DNA of 64,000 nucleotides from Candidatus Streptomyces philanthi. Lineage in GTDB: Bacteria > Actinomycetota > Actinomycetes > Streptomycetales > Streptomycetaceae. Where the stretch lies: positions 3,348,001 to 3,412,000 of the forward strand of contig CP073042.1 in the NCBI GenBank assembly GCA_018114805.1, read 5' to 3'. Below are positions 56,576 to 64,000 of the stretch, in pieces; position 1 is the first letter of the stretch; every line of letters begins with the position of its first letter. A model generated the notes under the pieces. It was not told the DNA's origin. It saw nothing but the letters and a program-made list of their open reading frames with translations, and searched no databases. Position numbers and translations under genes: made by a program.

Positions 56576-57595
56576 CTACTCGCCCCCGCCGTCGCCGCCC
56601 CCGCCGTCGCCGCCCCCGCCACCGTCACCCCAGCCGTCCCCGCTGGAGCCGCCACCCGAGTCGTCGCTCGTCCCGCCGATGTGCGTGAACCACGGCTGTT
56701 CCCAGGTGATCGGCTCGCCCGGGTCGGGTGCGGGGCGGCGGGTGCCGAAGCTGATCGAGCCGGTGCCGTCGCCGAGGGCGAAGGCGATCGTGAAGAACTG
56801 GGCCAGCACGGCGTCGAGCGGGTCCGCGCTCTCGTAGCGCACGCCGGCGAGTGGCAGCAGCGGCTGACTACGGGTACGGGCCGGCTCGGCCCGGGTCAGC
56901 CGGGCCACCAGCCGGCCGTCGCGGCGCAGTTCGCTACCACGGTGGTCGTGCCGGCGTAGCTCCCACTCGCCCCGCTCGGTCCACAGGGTGACGGCGCGCT
57001 GCGACTTGCGCCAGCTCTGCCGCACGGCGAGCGACGCCGGCCGCTCGTCGACGGTCACCGCGAGCATGCCGGCCGCGTCGCGGGTTCCCTAGGGCATGCC
57101 GTACGGGCCGCGCAGGCGGACGACCGGGTGTCCGCGCCCCAGACGTTTGCGCGCACCAGCCGGCGGTCCACGGTCACGGTGATGGGGCCGGTGGGCCCGG
57201 GCGCCTGGCGGCGGGCTATCTATCCACAGGGGTACGCCCTCGCCGCGCGCCTGGGCCGCCGCCACCGCCACCGCGTCGGCGCCGCCGCTCCGGCGCAGCG
57301 CCAACTGTCCCAGCGCGTCGGCGAACTCTCGTGCCCGGCGTGCCTTCACCGGCTTGACCGAGCCCGAGGCGCGGACCACCGGCACGACGCCGCTGCCCGT
57401 GGGCAACCCGTCGAGCGGGCGCTCGGCCCCGCCCCCGCCGAGCCACTGGCCGCGCAGGAACGCGTCGGCCATCGCCACCATGTTGAGGTGGGACAGCGGC
57501 GTGCGGGACCCGCCGACCCGCAGCGACCTGTCGTTGAGTTCGACCGTGATGGCCAGCGGAACCCATGACCTCTCGGCGTAGCTGACGTCGTTCAC
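56576..57595 (-). pseudogene. Unknown Streptomyces-type protein with Gly/Asp-rich C terminus (frameshifts and an in-frame TAG)
   Basis: GTG 57595 (GGGGGAAC upstream) reads NDVSYAERSWVPLAITVELNDRSLRVGGSRTPLSHLNMVAMADAFLRGQWLGGGGAERPLDGL and on to VPLWIDSPPP. Around 57190 the sense frame changes (GPTGPITVTVDRRLVRANVWGADTR), then returns. A TAG at 57089-57091 lies between RLRGPYGMP and GTRDAAGMLAVTVDERPASLAVRQSW. The end is VLAQFFTIAFALGDGTGSISFGTRRP and a Gly/Asp-rich tail. The domain is beta-rich. I do not recognise the family. If the TAG is real, a shorter product could start at 57067. Confidence 0.65.
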
Positions 57596-57834
57596 CGTTC
57601 CCCCGTCGCCGTTCTCGGTGCGCTGGTCGTGCCTGTGGTGCTTGTCGTGCCCGTGGTGCACGTGGCAGGCGCGCGACGGCCCGTGGTGGGTCGGCGCGCG
57701 CGAGGAGCAAGACGCGAGGTGGTGGGCGCGCGGTTGCCGCGCGGCGCGGAGCGTTTCGCGAGGCTTCGCGCTGGGCGGCGGGTCAGGGGGTGGGTACGGG
57801 GCACGGGCGGGTGCCAGGGCCGCCTACCCTCCGC

Positions 57835-58789
57835 TCACTTCGACTCGATCTGGCCCAGCGCGTTCGGTCCGGTCGTCAGGGACTGGCTCACCCGCTGCCA
57901 GGCGGGGTCGCCTAGGTAGAGCTGGCCGCGCAGGTACGCGCAGGTCAGGCGCTGGACAGCGGAGACGCGCTCGGGGCTCTCGTCCGTCGTCTCGGCGACG
58001 TCGTAGCCGGAGACCCTGCCGAGCCCGTGCTCCCCGCCGTGCAGGGTGAGCAGGGTCTTGGGGGCGGGGGCCAGCGCGTACGAGGTCGGCGTGCCAGGCC
58101 GGGCCGAGGTGGGACGACTCGTCCCGGTCGCCGATGACCACGAGGGCGGGCGTGGTCATCGTGGCGTAGTCCGTGTGGGTGAGGAACGCGACGAACTCGG
58201 CGGCGGACTCGACCAGCGTGTCACTTCCACGCCCCGGCGCGGCGAGCAACACGCCCGCCCTGATCCGGGGCTCGGCCAGCACCACCTCGCCACCGTCGCG
58301 CGGATCGACGTACCGGGCGCCCAGCAGCAGGCTCGCGGTCTGCCCGCCCATCGAGTGCCCGGCGACCGCGACCCGCTCGCGGTCCAGGCGGCCGGCGAGT
58401 AGCGGCACGGCGGCCTCGATCTCGTCGAGCCGGTCCAGGACGCCCGACATGTCCTCGGCGCGCGAGCGCCAGTGCAGCGGGGCGCCCGGGGTCTCCGGCG
58501 GCAGGTTCAGCGAGCGCGAGCTGAGGTGGGTGGGTTGGAGGACGACGAACCCGTGCGCCGCCCAGAAGTGGGCCAGCGGCGCGTAGCCGTTCAGCGAGGA
58601 GAGGTGGTTCGAGTAACCCTGGCCGTGTGAGAGGAGGAGGATCGGCAGGTTGGTTCCGGTGACCGGCGCGGAGACGCGGAGTTCCAGGTCAACGGCTCGC
58701 TCGGGGGTGGGAAGGACGACCGGGCTGACCGAGAGGACGGGAGCGGGCGCCCCGAGGGCGGCGTCGCTCGACTGCGTCGTTTCACTCAT
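57835..58789 (-). pseudogene. Alpha/beta hydrolase, PAF-acetylhydrolase/dienelactone hydrolase-like (one frameshift)
   Basis: ATG 58789 leads to LELRVSAPVTGTNLPILLLSHGQGYSNHLSSLNGYAPLAHFWAAHGFVV, the oxyanion-region strand of the fold. VAVAGHSMGGQTASLLLGARY has the nucleophile Ser in GHSMGG, and PALVVIGDRDESSHLGPAW the acidic residue. A frameshift near 58075 leads to LLTLHGGEHGLGRVSGYD with the catalytic His, and the end QRLTCAYLRGQLYLGDPAWQRVSQSL at 57835. It diverges from a TetR gene with operator-like palindromes between them, so it is probably repressed by that TetR protein. Substrate is unknown. Confidence 0.87.
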
Positions 58790-58872
58790 GGCGCTGGGTG
58801 TTCCCTTCGAGGGCGTCGGCCGCCGGGGCCCGGGAGCGGGCGCGGTGGGCGAGGCGTACGGGAGGGCCCGGC

Positions 58873-58887
58873 TTCAGCTAAGCTGAA
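58873..58887. promoter_or_regulatory. Perfect 15-bp palindrome between hydrolase and TetR genes
   Basis: TTCAGCT-A-AGCTGAA is a perfect 7-1-7 inverted repeat, placed between the two divergent genes. It is a likely TetR operator half-region or overlaps the hydrolase promoter. Confidence 0.65.
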
Positions 58888-58908
58888 AGCGGAGCGCTGT
58901 TCCGTTTT
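58886..58908. promoter_or_regulatory. 23-bp quasi-palindrome next to the perfect palindrome
   Basis: AAAGCGGAGCGCTGTTCCGTTTT matches its own reverse complement at 16 of 23 positions, in an AAAnCGGA...TCCGnTTT frame that is common for TetR-type operators. It overlaps the 15-bp palindrome by two bases and ends 26 bp before the TetR start codon. Confidence 0.55.
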
Positions 58909-58934
58909 GTCAACGTCGCTGGTAGGAGTACGTG

Positions 58935-59519
58935 ATGCCGACTGCGGGCCAGTCCGGGAAGACGCCGCCCCGGGGCAAGCGGGCCGATGCGCAGCGCAAC
59001 GAGCAGGTGCTGCTCGCCGCGGCGGCGGTGTTCGTCAACTCGGGCGTCGACGCGCCGATCCGCCGGATCGCGGCCGAGGCCGGGGTCGGCATGGGCACGA
59101 TCTACCGCCACTTCCCGACCCGGTCCGACCTCGTCGTCGCCTTCTACCGGCACCAGGTCGACGCGTGCGCCCAGGCCGGCCCGACGCTGCTCGCCGAGGC
59201 GGACTCGCCGTTCGCCGCGCTGCGCGCGTGGGTGGACCTCTTCGTCGACTTCCTGGTCACCAAGCACGGCCTGGCCAAGGCCATGCAGTCCGACGGCGGC
59301 GGCTTCGACGCGCTGCACGCCTACTTCCTGGACCGGTTGGTGCCCGTCTGCGCGCGGTTGCTCGACGCCGCGGTCGAGGCCGGCGAGATCGAGCCCGGCA
59401 CGCCACCGCAGGAACTCATGCGCGGCGTCGGCAACCTGTGCATCGGCCGCAACAGTGACCCCGACTACGATCCCCGCCGCCTGGTCGCCCTGCTGCTGCG
59501 GGGGCTGCGGGCGGGGTAG
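58935..59519 (+). CDS. TetR/AcrR-family transcriptional regulator
   Basis: ATG 58935 follows GGAG and gives 194 residues. The HTH is clear: VLLAAAAVFVNSGVDAPIRRIAAEAGVGMGTIYRHFPTRSDLVVAFYRHQVD. The C-terminal half (FAALRAWVDLFVDFLVTKHGLAKAMQSDGGGFDAL) resembles TetR_C groups found in Streptomyces. It is intact and divergent from the alpha/beta hydrolase, with palindromes in the gap, so it probably represses the hydrolase and itself. Confidence 0.92.
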   Translation: MPTAGQSGKTPPRGKRADAQRNEQVLLAAAAVFVNSGVDAPIRRIAAEAGVGMGTIYRHFPTRSDLVVAFYRHQVDACAQAGPTLLAEADSPFAALRAWVDLFVDFLVTKHGLAKAMQSDGGGFDALHAYFLDRLVPVCARLLDAAVEAGEIEPGTPPQELMRGVGNLCIGRNSDPDYDPRRLVALLLRGLRAG

Positions 59520-59550
59520 CGGACCCGGCGAACGGGCCCGGAGTGTCGGT

Positions 59551-59583
59551 CCTCAACCTCCGGCAACCGTCGGGTAGTTGAGG
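59551..59583. terminator. Bidirectional terminator between TetR and M55 genes
   Basis: CCTCAAC and GTTGAGG enclose an inner CCG/CGG pairing. The hairpin lies between the convergent TetR and M55 peptidase genes. Confidence 0.6.
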
Positions 59584-59638
59584 CCCGTCCACAGTCGCAC
59601 CCCGGGGCCGTGCCACCCCGGCCCGCACCCGCGTGGGG

Positions 59639-60455
59639 TCACGCCGGCTTGATCGTCCCGAGCTGTACGAGGAGGAGCACCAGCCGGTACGCCTCGGCGA
59701 AGTCGGCGGCGGTGAAGGTGACCGTACGGCCGCCCGCGCCCCTTCCGACGCCCGGCACGAGCATGCCCACGTCCACCGTGGTCGGGCTGGCGAGGTCGAC
59801 CTCGACCTCCACCGGACCCGGGAAGGCCCGTAGCCCGGCCCGCGTGACGGCCCTGGCGGACGCGTCGCGCAGTCGCTCCCGGGCCTCCTCGGGGTGCAGG
59901 GTGACGGCCGCACTCTGCCCGATGGCCTGCTTGACGGCGACGGTACGGACGCCCGGCACCAGTTCGGACACCTCGTCACAGGCCGTGTCGTCGCCGCTCA
60001 GCAACTCCACCGGCACGCCCAGGTGCCCGGCCATCGCGGTGTTCAGCCCGATCTCGCCCAGCGAGCGCCCGGCGACGCGTACATCGAGTACGGCGTCGCT
60101 CATCGTGTGCGCGAGGACGGCGGGCCCGGCGCCGGCCCGCCCGTGGTAACCGACGAGGAGGACAGCCTCGGTCGAGCCGTCGAGCCCGGCCAGCATGCCC
60201 AGCGGGCGCGGCTTCCCGCGCACCAGTCGCGCCCGCCGGTCCAGCGCCTCCGGCAACAGGTTGCGGAACGGCCCGTGCGCGTCGGCGACCAGCACGGTGG
60301 CGGTGGGCTCGGTGCCGAGCACGCCGGCGATCGCGGCGTTGGCCTCGGCGGTCATGAGCTGTCGCGCGCTCGTAGTCGTAACCGGTCGGATTGGTCTCGC
60401 TCGGGTGCACGACCCCCGAGACGCCTTCCATGTCTACGGATATGAGTACCTTCAT
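59639..60455 (-). pseudogene. M55-family D-aminopeptidase (DppA-like) (one frameshift)
   Basis: ATG 60455 reads MKVLISVDMEGVSGVVHPSETNPTGYDYERA; SVDMEG holds the first metal ligands Asp and Glu. One base near 60360 must be changed, after which MTAEANAAIAGVLGTEPTATVLVADAHGPFRNLLPEAL follows, with the next His in ADAHG. VLLVGYHGRAGAGPAVLAHTMSDAV carries the HG..G and H motifs and IGLNTAMAGHLGVPVELLSGDD the last Glu/Asn region. Restored length ~270 residues. M55 enzymes hydrolyse D-amino-acid peptides such as D-Ala-D-Ala. Confidence 0.9.
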
Positions 60456-60473
60456 GGTCGCCGAGCCTACGGA

Positions 60474-60503
60474 GCGCGCTCGCGCGCGGGGGTGCGAGCG
60501 CGC
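60474..60503 (-). terminator. Terminator hairpin downstream of the DUF7848-like gene
   Basis: GCGCGCTCGC (60474-60483) and GCGAGCGCGC (60494-60503) form a perfect 10-bp stem with a 10-nt loop. It lies 80 bp beyond the leftward small operon and 19 bp before the M55 start. Confidence 0.6.
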
Positions 60504-60583
60504 ACACGGCGGGGCCGCCCCGGCGCGGACTCCCGCGCGGGGGCGGCCTCCTGGTTCGCCCCGGCCCGCGCCCCGGGCGCGGG

Positions 60584-60817
60584 TCACTCCTCGTCGCGGA
60601 CGACGCGGGCGTAGTCGGTGACCACCCGGCGGAACAGGTCGTGCCCCGGGTTGCGGCCGGTGTGCCGCAGGCACCAGTCCTGCGCGTCGTCCTGGTCCTT
60701 GAACCCGCCCGACTCGGCCCGGCAGCCGGCGGTCATGCAGAACGCCTCGTACGTCACGCCACCCTCCGGCGCCTGGCGAATGGTGTGCTGGACGAACCGG
60801 TACACGGCGTACGTCAT
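60584..60817 (-). CDS. DUF7848-like small protein
   Basis: The 77-residue protein MTYAVYRFVQHTIRQAPEGGVTYEAFCMTAGCRAESGGFKDQDDAQDWCLRHTGRNPGHDLFRRVVTDYARVV has Cys residues in FCMTAGC and DWCLRHTG that could form a small zinc site. I recall this layout as DUF7848, a Streptomyces family usually found near Scr1-type XRE/DUF397 genes, as here. Its ATG overlaps the end of the upstream gene in ATGA, so the pair is translationally coupled. Confidence 0.78.
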   Translation of the reverse strand: MTYAVYRFVQHTIRQAPEGGVTYEAFCMTAGCRAESGGFKDQDDAQDWCLRHTGRNPGHDLFRRVVTDYARVVRDEE

Positions 60818-61197
60818 GCGGGTCCGGCCCCTCGGCCGGTGTGACCGCCGTCGTCGTGGGCCGGGTTGCCCCAGTACAGCGCGGGCCCCCGGGACTTCGG
60901 CTCACCCGCCGTGAGGCGCTGACCGCGCTCGTCGGCCACGTGCAGGACGTCGTCCAGGCTCTCGGTCAGCCGGGCGCAGGTGTAGCGGAGTACGTGGGCG
61001 GGCTGGCGGGGAACGGAGAGTACGTCCTTGGCGTGGGCCAACAGCTCCCGTCTCATGGCCAGTTGGATGGCCTCGCGGTCCCGCGCCACGCTGGTGTCCG
61101 AGACTGCCTCGACGACCAGGTGATCGCTTGTGTCGTTAGCCGACTGCTGTTGTTCGTGCCTCACCGAGTTGTTCCCCGCATGTGCGCTGTTGCTCAT
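60814..61197 (-). CDS. Hypothetical protein coupled to the DUF7848-like gene
   Basis: ATG 61197 (MSNSAHAGNNSVRHEQQQSANDTSDHLVVEAVSDTSVARDREAIQLAMRRELL) gives 127 residues, with AKDVLSVPRQPAHVLRYTCARLTESLDDVLHVADERGQRL in the second half. It is helical and soluble, with a single Cys. No domain recognised. The stop overlaps the next start by four bases. It diverges from the XRE regulator, with an operator-like palindrome in the gap, so both directions may be controlled together. Confidence 0.68.
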   Translation of the reverse strand: MSNSAHAGNNSVRHEQQQSANDTSDHLVVEAVSDTSVARDREAIQLAMRRELLAHAKDVLSVPRQPAHVLRYTCARLTESLDDVLHVADERGQRLTAGEPKSRGPALYWGNPAHDDGGHTGRGAGPA

Positions 61198-61274
61198 GGC
61201 CAGGCACCCCTTTCTCACGTACTGCACTGGACCGATTACAGAGTGGGAGACGGCGGAGTACCGTCGCTAGAGGG

Positions 61275-61288
61275 TTTGGCGTGCCAAA
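61275..61288. promoter_or_regulatory. Operator-like palindrome upstream of the Scr1-type XRE gene
   Basis: TTTGGC-GT-GCCAAA lies 26 bp before the ATG of the XRE regulator and in the gap to the divergent small operon. It is a plausible binding site for that regulator. Confidence 0.55.
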
Positions 61289-61313
61289 GCACTGAGCACG
61301 AAGGGGTCAACAC

Positions 61314-62134
61314 ATGACACTGGCGAGTGGGCCGAAAGACCGCAACGCGTACGGCGAGGAGCTGCAGGAGAGACGGGAAGCGCGCGGTTGGACATAGGAG
61401 GAGTTGGGGGGCGCGAGCCGTTATGTCGCGGTCGCACATCGCCCACATTGAGGCTGGCCGGCGCTTTCCCTCTGTGGAGGACGCGGAGCGCCTTGACCAG
61501 GTACTCGAAACCGGGGGTGTCCTCCGGCGCTTCCTACCCGGAAGCAAACTTGCGACGTTCTTCGCGGGCGTTGCTGAGATGGAACCGCAGGCGGTGATGA
61601 TCCGCGCTTACGCCCAGTCGCTGGTTCCTGGTCTGCTACAGACGGCGGACTACACGAGGGCGGTATTCGGCCCTGGATTCCCCCGACTGAGTGAAGAGCA
61701 GTGTGCGGACAGCATTCGCACGCGTCGCGCGTGTGCCGACATTCTGGATGATCCGGTGCGTCCGGAGCTCTGGGCCCTCCTCGACGAGGCGGCCTTGCGG
61801 CGCGTTGTGGGTGGGCCATCTGTCATGGCTGGCCAACTACGACACATCTTACGACCTGGGTGCGCGGTAGCGCATCCGCGTACACGTGTTGCCGTTTAGC
61901 GTCGGTGCCCACGCGGTACTGGAGAGCTCCCTCACCCTGATGCGTTTCGATGACATGGCCCCGCTGGCCTATGTGGAGGGATTGAACACCGGCACAGTGC
62001 TGGATTCACCGGCGGTGGTCGAGCGATGCCTGGTGTCCTACGATCTCGCCCTGGGCGACGCCTTGTCGCACCGCGAATCGCTGAAGTTTCTCAAGGGAGT
62101 TGAAGAGGAGTATGAGCATGCCGCAACACGGTAA
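61314..62134 (+). pseudogene. Scr1-type XRE regulator with DUF5753 domain (two frameshifts and two in-frame TAGs)
   Basis: ATG 61314 follows AAGGGG: MTLASGPKDRNAYGEELQERREARGWT, then TAG (61395-61397, Gln expected), then EELG. One G of the GGGGGG run must be removed to give ARAVMSRSHIAHIEAGRRFPSVEDAERLD, the HTH with SRSHIAHIE. DUF5753 follows (AQSLVPGLLQTADYTRAVF, ELWALLDEAALRRVVGGPSVMAGQLRHI). Near 61850 an extra T and a second TAG (61868-61870) occur; the paralogue at 63.7 kb has CAG there. The end reads RVHVLPFSVGAHAVLE, APLAYVEGLNTGTVLD. Overlaps the DUF397 gene. Confidence 0.87.
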
Positions 62135-62342
62135 GAGCATTCCCGACGCGTCGAACCTGGGCGCCTGGCGGAAGTCGAGCTACAGCGGCGCCAGCAACGG
62201 AGATTGCCTGGAGGTCAGCGAGGCTCACCCGGCCCTGGTCCCCGTCCGCGACAGCAAGGATCCGCAGGGTCCGGCACTGGTCTTCGACACGGCGGCTTGG
62301 TCGGCGTTCGTTGGGGCTGTGCGTGACGGCGAGTTCGACTGA
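62112..62342 (+). CDS. DUF397-domain protein
   Basis: ATG 62112 (or 62118) follows GAGGAG and gives a ~76-residue protein: PDASNLGAWRKSSYSGASNGDCLEVSEAHPALVPVRDSKDPQGPALVFDTAAWSAFVGAVRDGEFD. WRKSSYSG..NG.CLEV and VRDSKDP.GP.L are the DUF397 signatures. DUF397 proteins partner with the Scr1-type XRE regulator encoded just upstream, whose last codons it overlaps; they are thought to be inhibited or activated by that partner. Intact. Confidence 0.93.
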   Translation: MSMPQHGKSIPDASNLGAWRKSSYSGASNGDCLEVSEAHPALVPVRDSKDPQGPALVFDTAAWSAFVGAVRDGEFD

Positions 62343-62369
62343 CCCGTACGAACGAATGGGGTCCCGCGC

Positions 62370-63542
62370 TTGAACTGGCAACTGCTCGCCCAGCAGTTGG
62401 CGGCCAACATCGCCGACCCCACCTCGCGCTGGCGCGAACCACTCGCGGTCACGCCCCGGCACATTCTCGTGCCGCGCTGGTGGGAGTGGCAGGGCGGGCA
62501 GTGGTCCCTGCGTGATGGCCAGGCGGACGAGTCCGCCTGGCTGCGTGCTGCCTACGCGGATGACAGCTTGGTCACCCGAGTCGGCGGGGCGCACGCCGAC
62601 GCCACCAGCCCCGACGATCACCCCTCCGGCCGCCCCACCTCGTCCAGCACGCTGCCCACCTTCGTCGCCCGGATGCTGCGCCACGGCCTCCTGTACGACG
62701 GTGCCGACGTGGGCCTGATCGGCACCGGTACCGGAACGAGTACCGCTCTCGTCGCCCGTCGGTTCGGGTCGGACCGGGTGACGTCGATAGATGTGGACCC
62801 GCACCTGACCGAAGCCGCGACGCGGCGGCTCGACTCGATCGGGCTGGCGCCCAAGGTGGTCACCTGTGACGCCACCGGCCCGTTGCCCGGCACCTTCGAC
62901 CGCATCGTGTCGCTGGTGGCCCTCCCCAACCTCGCGAGCGCGGTGGCCGCGCTGCGGCCGGGCGGGCGGTTCGTGACCACCCTCGCCCGTATGAACGTGA
63001 TCGTCAAGGCTGACAAGGAGCCGGACGGTAGCGCGCGAGGGCAGGTCGAGTGGGATCGTGCCGGGTTCATGGTCACCCGATCGGGAGCGGACTACCCGGA
63101 GAGCCTGGCGGCGCTTTCGGATGAGGCACGTGCCCAGGAAGGTTAGGAGGTCACCACCGGCCGGTATCCGGTGGTGAACGTGACCGAGTCGTGGGAGTTG
63201 CAAGCCGTGCTCCAACTCGCCGTTCCTGGCGTGACCTCGTACTACGACGGGAGCGACAAACAGCGCACCGCCTGGCTGGTCCACCCTGACGGCTCCTGTG
63301 CCCGCGCCTCGGCGACCTGGATCGACCCACCCGAGGTGCATCAGGGTGGCCCACAGCGCCTCTGGACGAGGCTCGAACGCATCCGTGACCGACTCAATGC
63401 GGAAGGCAACCTCCCCCTCTACGGCAGCCGCGTCCACATCACCCCCGACGGGGTCGTCCACTTCGCCCGGGGCGCGTGGAGGGCGTCGTACGGGGACCCC
63501 GCACCGGAAGCCGCACCCCACGCCCCTGACATGCCTGGCTGA
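62370..63542 (+). pseudogene. PCMT-like (protein-L-isoaspartate-type) methyltransferase (in-frame TAG)
   Basis: TTG 62370 opens NWQLLAQQLAANIADPTSRWREPLAVTPRHILVPRWWEW, the N-terminal part seen in actinobacterial PCMT-like proteins. RPTSSSTLPTFVARMLRHGLLYDGADVGLIGTGTGTSTALVARRFG holds the PCMT-type SSSTxP segment and SAM loop GTGTGTS. VTSIDVDPHLTEAATRRL and DRIVSLVALPNL follow. A TAG at 63144-63146 interrupts AQEG..EVTTGRYPVVNVTESWELQ in the same frame; the remainder ends at 63542, giving ~390 residues, the family's usual size. Glu (GAG) is the likely lost residue. Substrate unknown; it follows the XRE/DUF397 pair. Confidence 0.85.
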
Positions 63543-63649
63543 TCTCTGGGCCCCCGTAGTCGCGCCGGCGAACTCCTTGATCGGAGCGCCGGCATCGCTC
63601 GACATGAAGTACGCAGCCGAATCAGGTGGTGGAGCCGGGTAGTGCGCTG

Positions 63650-64000
63650 TCGTTGCGTGCGGTCATGCCTCGACAGAGACGGTGCTGCGACGGGCTATCG
63701 GTGGGCCGTCCGTCATGGGCTGCTCAACTGCGACACATCTGCGAACTGGGCGAACGACAGCGCATTCGTGTGCATGTGCTGCCTTTCAGCGTCGGCGCAC
63801 ACCCCTTGCTTGAGGGGCCTCTGACGCTGGTGCGGTTTGAGTACATGGCGCCGCTGGCCTATGTAGAGGGGCTCAGCACCGGCACGGTGCTGGATTCGCC
63901 TACGGTCGTCGAGCAGTGGCTCGTGTCCTACGATCTAGCTCTAGGCGACGCCCTGTCGCATCACGAATCCCTCATGTTTCTCAAGGGAGTTGAAGAGCAG
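63650..64000 (+). pseudogene. Second, 5'-truncated copy of the Scr1-type DUF5753 regulator, runs off the window
   Basis: From about 63676 the sequence reads ETVLRRAIGGPSVMG, then after a 1-base shift near 63722 RHICELGERQRIRVHVLPFSVGAHPLLEGPLTLVRFEYMAPLAYVEGLSTGTVLDSPTVVEQWLVSYDLALGDALSHHESLMFLKGVEEQ to the window edge. It is about three-quarters identical in DNA to 61.79-62.11 kb. The HTH and first half of DUF5753 are absent. A DUF397 gene probably follows outside the window, as the first copy is followed by one at the matching place. Confidence 0.85.

Overview
The window looks like chromosome from a Streptomyces-type actinomycete. It has very high GC with strong GC3 bias, GTG and TTG starts, SigB/SigF-type sigma factors, Scr1-type XRE/DUF397 pairs, a tRNA-fMet and a tRNA-Ser, and many families common in Streptomyces. 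I see no insertion sequence, prophage, CRISPR array, rRNA or large biosynthetic cluster.

Layout. 0.2-4 kb: secreted and surface proteins (lipoprotein, Amidase_6 protein, PASTA protein, Pro/Tyr-rich Ig-like protein). 4.5 kb: initiator tRNA. 4.7-8.8 kb: a run of metabolic genes (amidohydrolase, DUF4180, FMN reductase, LLM oxidoreductase) and an OmpR-type regulator, all broken. 8.9-16.6 kb: two drug-efflux modules, one MFS+TetR behind a 38-bp palindrome and one MarR+MFS. The second MFS carries three carboxypeptidase-regulatory-like domains, and a YceI-type gene lies next to it. 17.2-19.7 kb: two adjacent SigB/F/G-type sigma factors. 19.8-29.8 kb: Dabb protein, Nudix, unknown genes, an ECF sigma factor with a CU044_5270 partner, a methyltransferase, and a DUF6232 protein with a repeat protein. 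29.9-37.5 kb: chloramphenicol phosphotransferase-like gene, M23 peptidase, a deletion-fused DUF5753/DUF397 gene, a receptor kinase fused to a solute-binding domain, GNAT, and LysR divergent from a DMT transporter. 38-42.8 kb: exported wall and peptidase proteins and a large P-loop NTPase-TPR gene. 43-50 kb: DUF1036-like pair, GNAT, methyltransferase, ornithine cyclodeaminase family gene, DUF4232 proteins and an APC permease. 50-54 kb: conserved core (tRNA-Ser, tadA, its partner, upp, LytR_C protein). 54-64 kb: HhH-GPD protein, NAD(P)-binding protein, carbonic anhydrase, hydrolase/TetR pair, M55 peptidase, and an Scr1-type XRE-DUF397-methyltransferase unit followed by a second, decayed XRE copy.

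The dominant feature is the number of disrupted reading frames. About 34 of roughly 65 recognisable genes carry frameshifts, in-frame stops or both. Nine of the twelve in-frame stops I found are TAG. Causes include probable 1-base indels in G/C runs, point nonsense changes and one 14-bp tandem duplication. Either the assembly has a high residual error rate or the locus is decaying; sequence alone cannot settle which. Disrupted genes are listed as 'pseudogene' with the reading-frame evidence, so that a reader can restore them.

The most unusual intact or nearly intact genes are the kinase-SBP receptor that has lost its activation segment, the MFS with three beta-sandwich repeats, the orphan DUF5753-DUF397 fusion, and a beta-carbonic anhydrase in which a zinc ligand Cys is Arg.
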